Source: CAG-791 sp963657295
GTDB taxonomy: Bacteria; Bacillota; Clostridia; Lachnospirales; Lachnospiraceae
Assembly (NCBI GenBank): GCA_963657295.1
Contig: CAVKMX010000057.1
Location: 1-14,588 of the forward strand
Direction: 5' to 3'
Length of the DNA: 14,588 bases
Shown here piece by piece: positions 14,454 to 14,588 of the stretch. The translations under genes and the position numbers were made by a program. How positions within the stretch are numbered: position 1 is the first letter of the stretch; each line of letters begins with the position of its first letter. Below the pieces are notes generated by a model that was not told the origin of the DNA, searched no databases, and worked only from the letters and a program-made list of their open reading frames with translations.

Positions 14454-14588
14454 CTGCAAAATGCTCTGTGCAGCTCCGGGCGTCACCGTGGTTACTGTAC
14501 AGGCGCCAGCCACGACGGGTCCTGGCGGAGTTGTCCGGTCCTGGGACGCTCTCGCTCCATCCTCGGACCTAGCGGTGCTAAGCTCGCA
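14454..14588 (-). ncRNA. Probable 3' part of a structured noncoding RNA (runs off window)
   Basis: This stretch lacks a credible protein gene and folds well on the minus strand. In order: TAGC-ACC-GCTA (14580-14570); GGTCC (14569-14565) with GGACC (14541-14537), enclosing GGAGC-GAGA-GCGTCC, a stem capped by a GNRA tetraloop with one bulged G; CTCCG (14530-14526) with CGGAG (14478-14474), enclosing CGTCGTGG (14517-14510) paired to CCAC-(GGT)-GACG (14491-14481); and CTGCA (14473-14469) with TGCAG (14458-14454). The GAGA loop would be TCTC on the other strand, which favours the operon strand. The octamer CCAGGACC occurs twice. No T-run follows, so it may be part of the operon transcript. The surrounding cluster is the known neighbourhood of OLE RNA; a raiA (SAND) motif or an unnamed RNA are alternatives. 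The identity is inference. Confidence 0.5.

Noticed and set aside
14443..14471. TTGACA on the plus strand as a possible -35 of a rightward promoter
   Set aside because: Seventeen nt downstream there is CTGTGC, which is no -10, and no rightward gene follows.
14157..14513. 118-codon minus-strand frame starting at GTG 14513 and running into asp23
   Set aside because: It crosses the asp23 promoter and overlaps the asp23 gene in another frame, has no ribosome binding site and shows no domain.
14461..14588. Open plus-strand frame from ATG 14461 to the window edge (42 codons, Ala/Val/Pro-rich)
   Set aside because: No ribosome binding site precedes the ATG, and the region folds better as a minus-strand RNA; the frame is most simply an antisense by-product of a G+C-rich structured RNA.

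Overview
All 14 genes recognised here lie on the minus strand, so transcription runs from high to low coordinates. Gene content and order (asp23, nusB, xseA, xseB, ispA, dxs, tlyA, nadK, argR, recN) are those of a conserved housekeeping cluster of Bacillota. The direct nadK-argR neighbourhood, the G+C-rich coding sequence, the AAGGAGG-type ribosome binding sites and the Clostridia-like GlgA point to the class Clostridia, probably Lachnospiraceae or a relative. The family assignment is inference.

Layout, in the direction of transcription. (1) 14588-14326: no protein gene. The right edge (14588-14454) can fold on the minus strand into several hairpins, one with a GAGA tetraloop, and looks like the 3' part of a structured noncoding RNA that continues outside the window. 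It is followed by an extended -10 promoter (14424-14432) and a leader of about 90 nt. (2) 14325-13532: asp23 and nusB, joined by an ATGA overlap. (3) 13530-11922: xseA and xseB, the two subunits of exonuclease VII, overlapping by up to 44 nt. (4) 11896-9061: ispA and dxs, early isoprenoid synthesis, both with GTG starts. (5) 9068-7364: tlyA (RNA 2'-O-methyltransferase) and nadK (NAD kinase), separated by a 67-nt gap holding a strong hairpin. (6) 7297-2683: argR, recN and pcrA; recN and pcrA are joined by an ATGA overlap. (7) 2607-736: a small unrecognised membrane protein and an RlmD-type 23S rRNA methyltransferase. (8) 692-1: the N-terminal half of glycogen synthase GlgA, cut by the window edge, with a possible promoter of its own overlapping the rlmD stop codon.

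Intergenic gaps are 0-75 nt, genes often overlap, and no intrinsic terminator is visible from asp23 to rlmD, so 13 genes could share one long transcript. Their roles are transcription antitermination and rRNA modification (nusB, tlyA, rlmD), DNA repair (xseAB, recN, pcrA), isoprenoid precursors (dxs, ispA), NADP supply (nadK) and arginine-responsive regulation (argR). Several starts were moved inward from the longest open frame because a good ribosome binding site and family length agree on the shorter form.

The proteins are ordinary members of known families except the 113-residue membrane protein. The most interesting item is the structured RNA at the right edge: this gene cluster is the known neighbourhood of OLE RNA, but the identity cannot be settled by eye. 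No mobile element, CRISPR array, tRNA or rRNA gene was seen.
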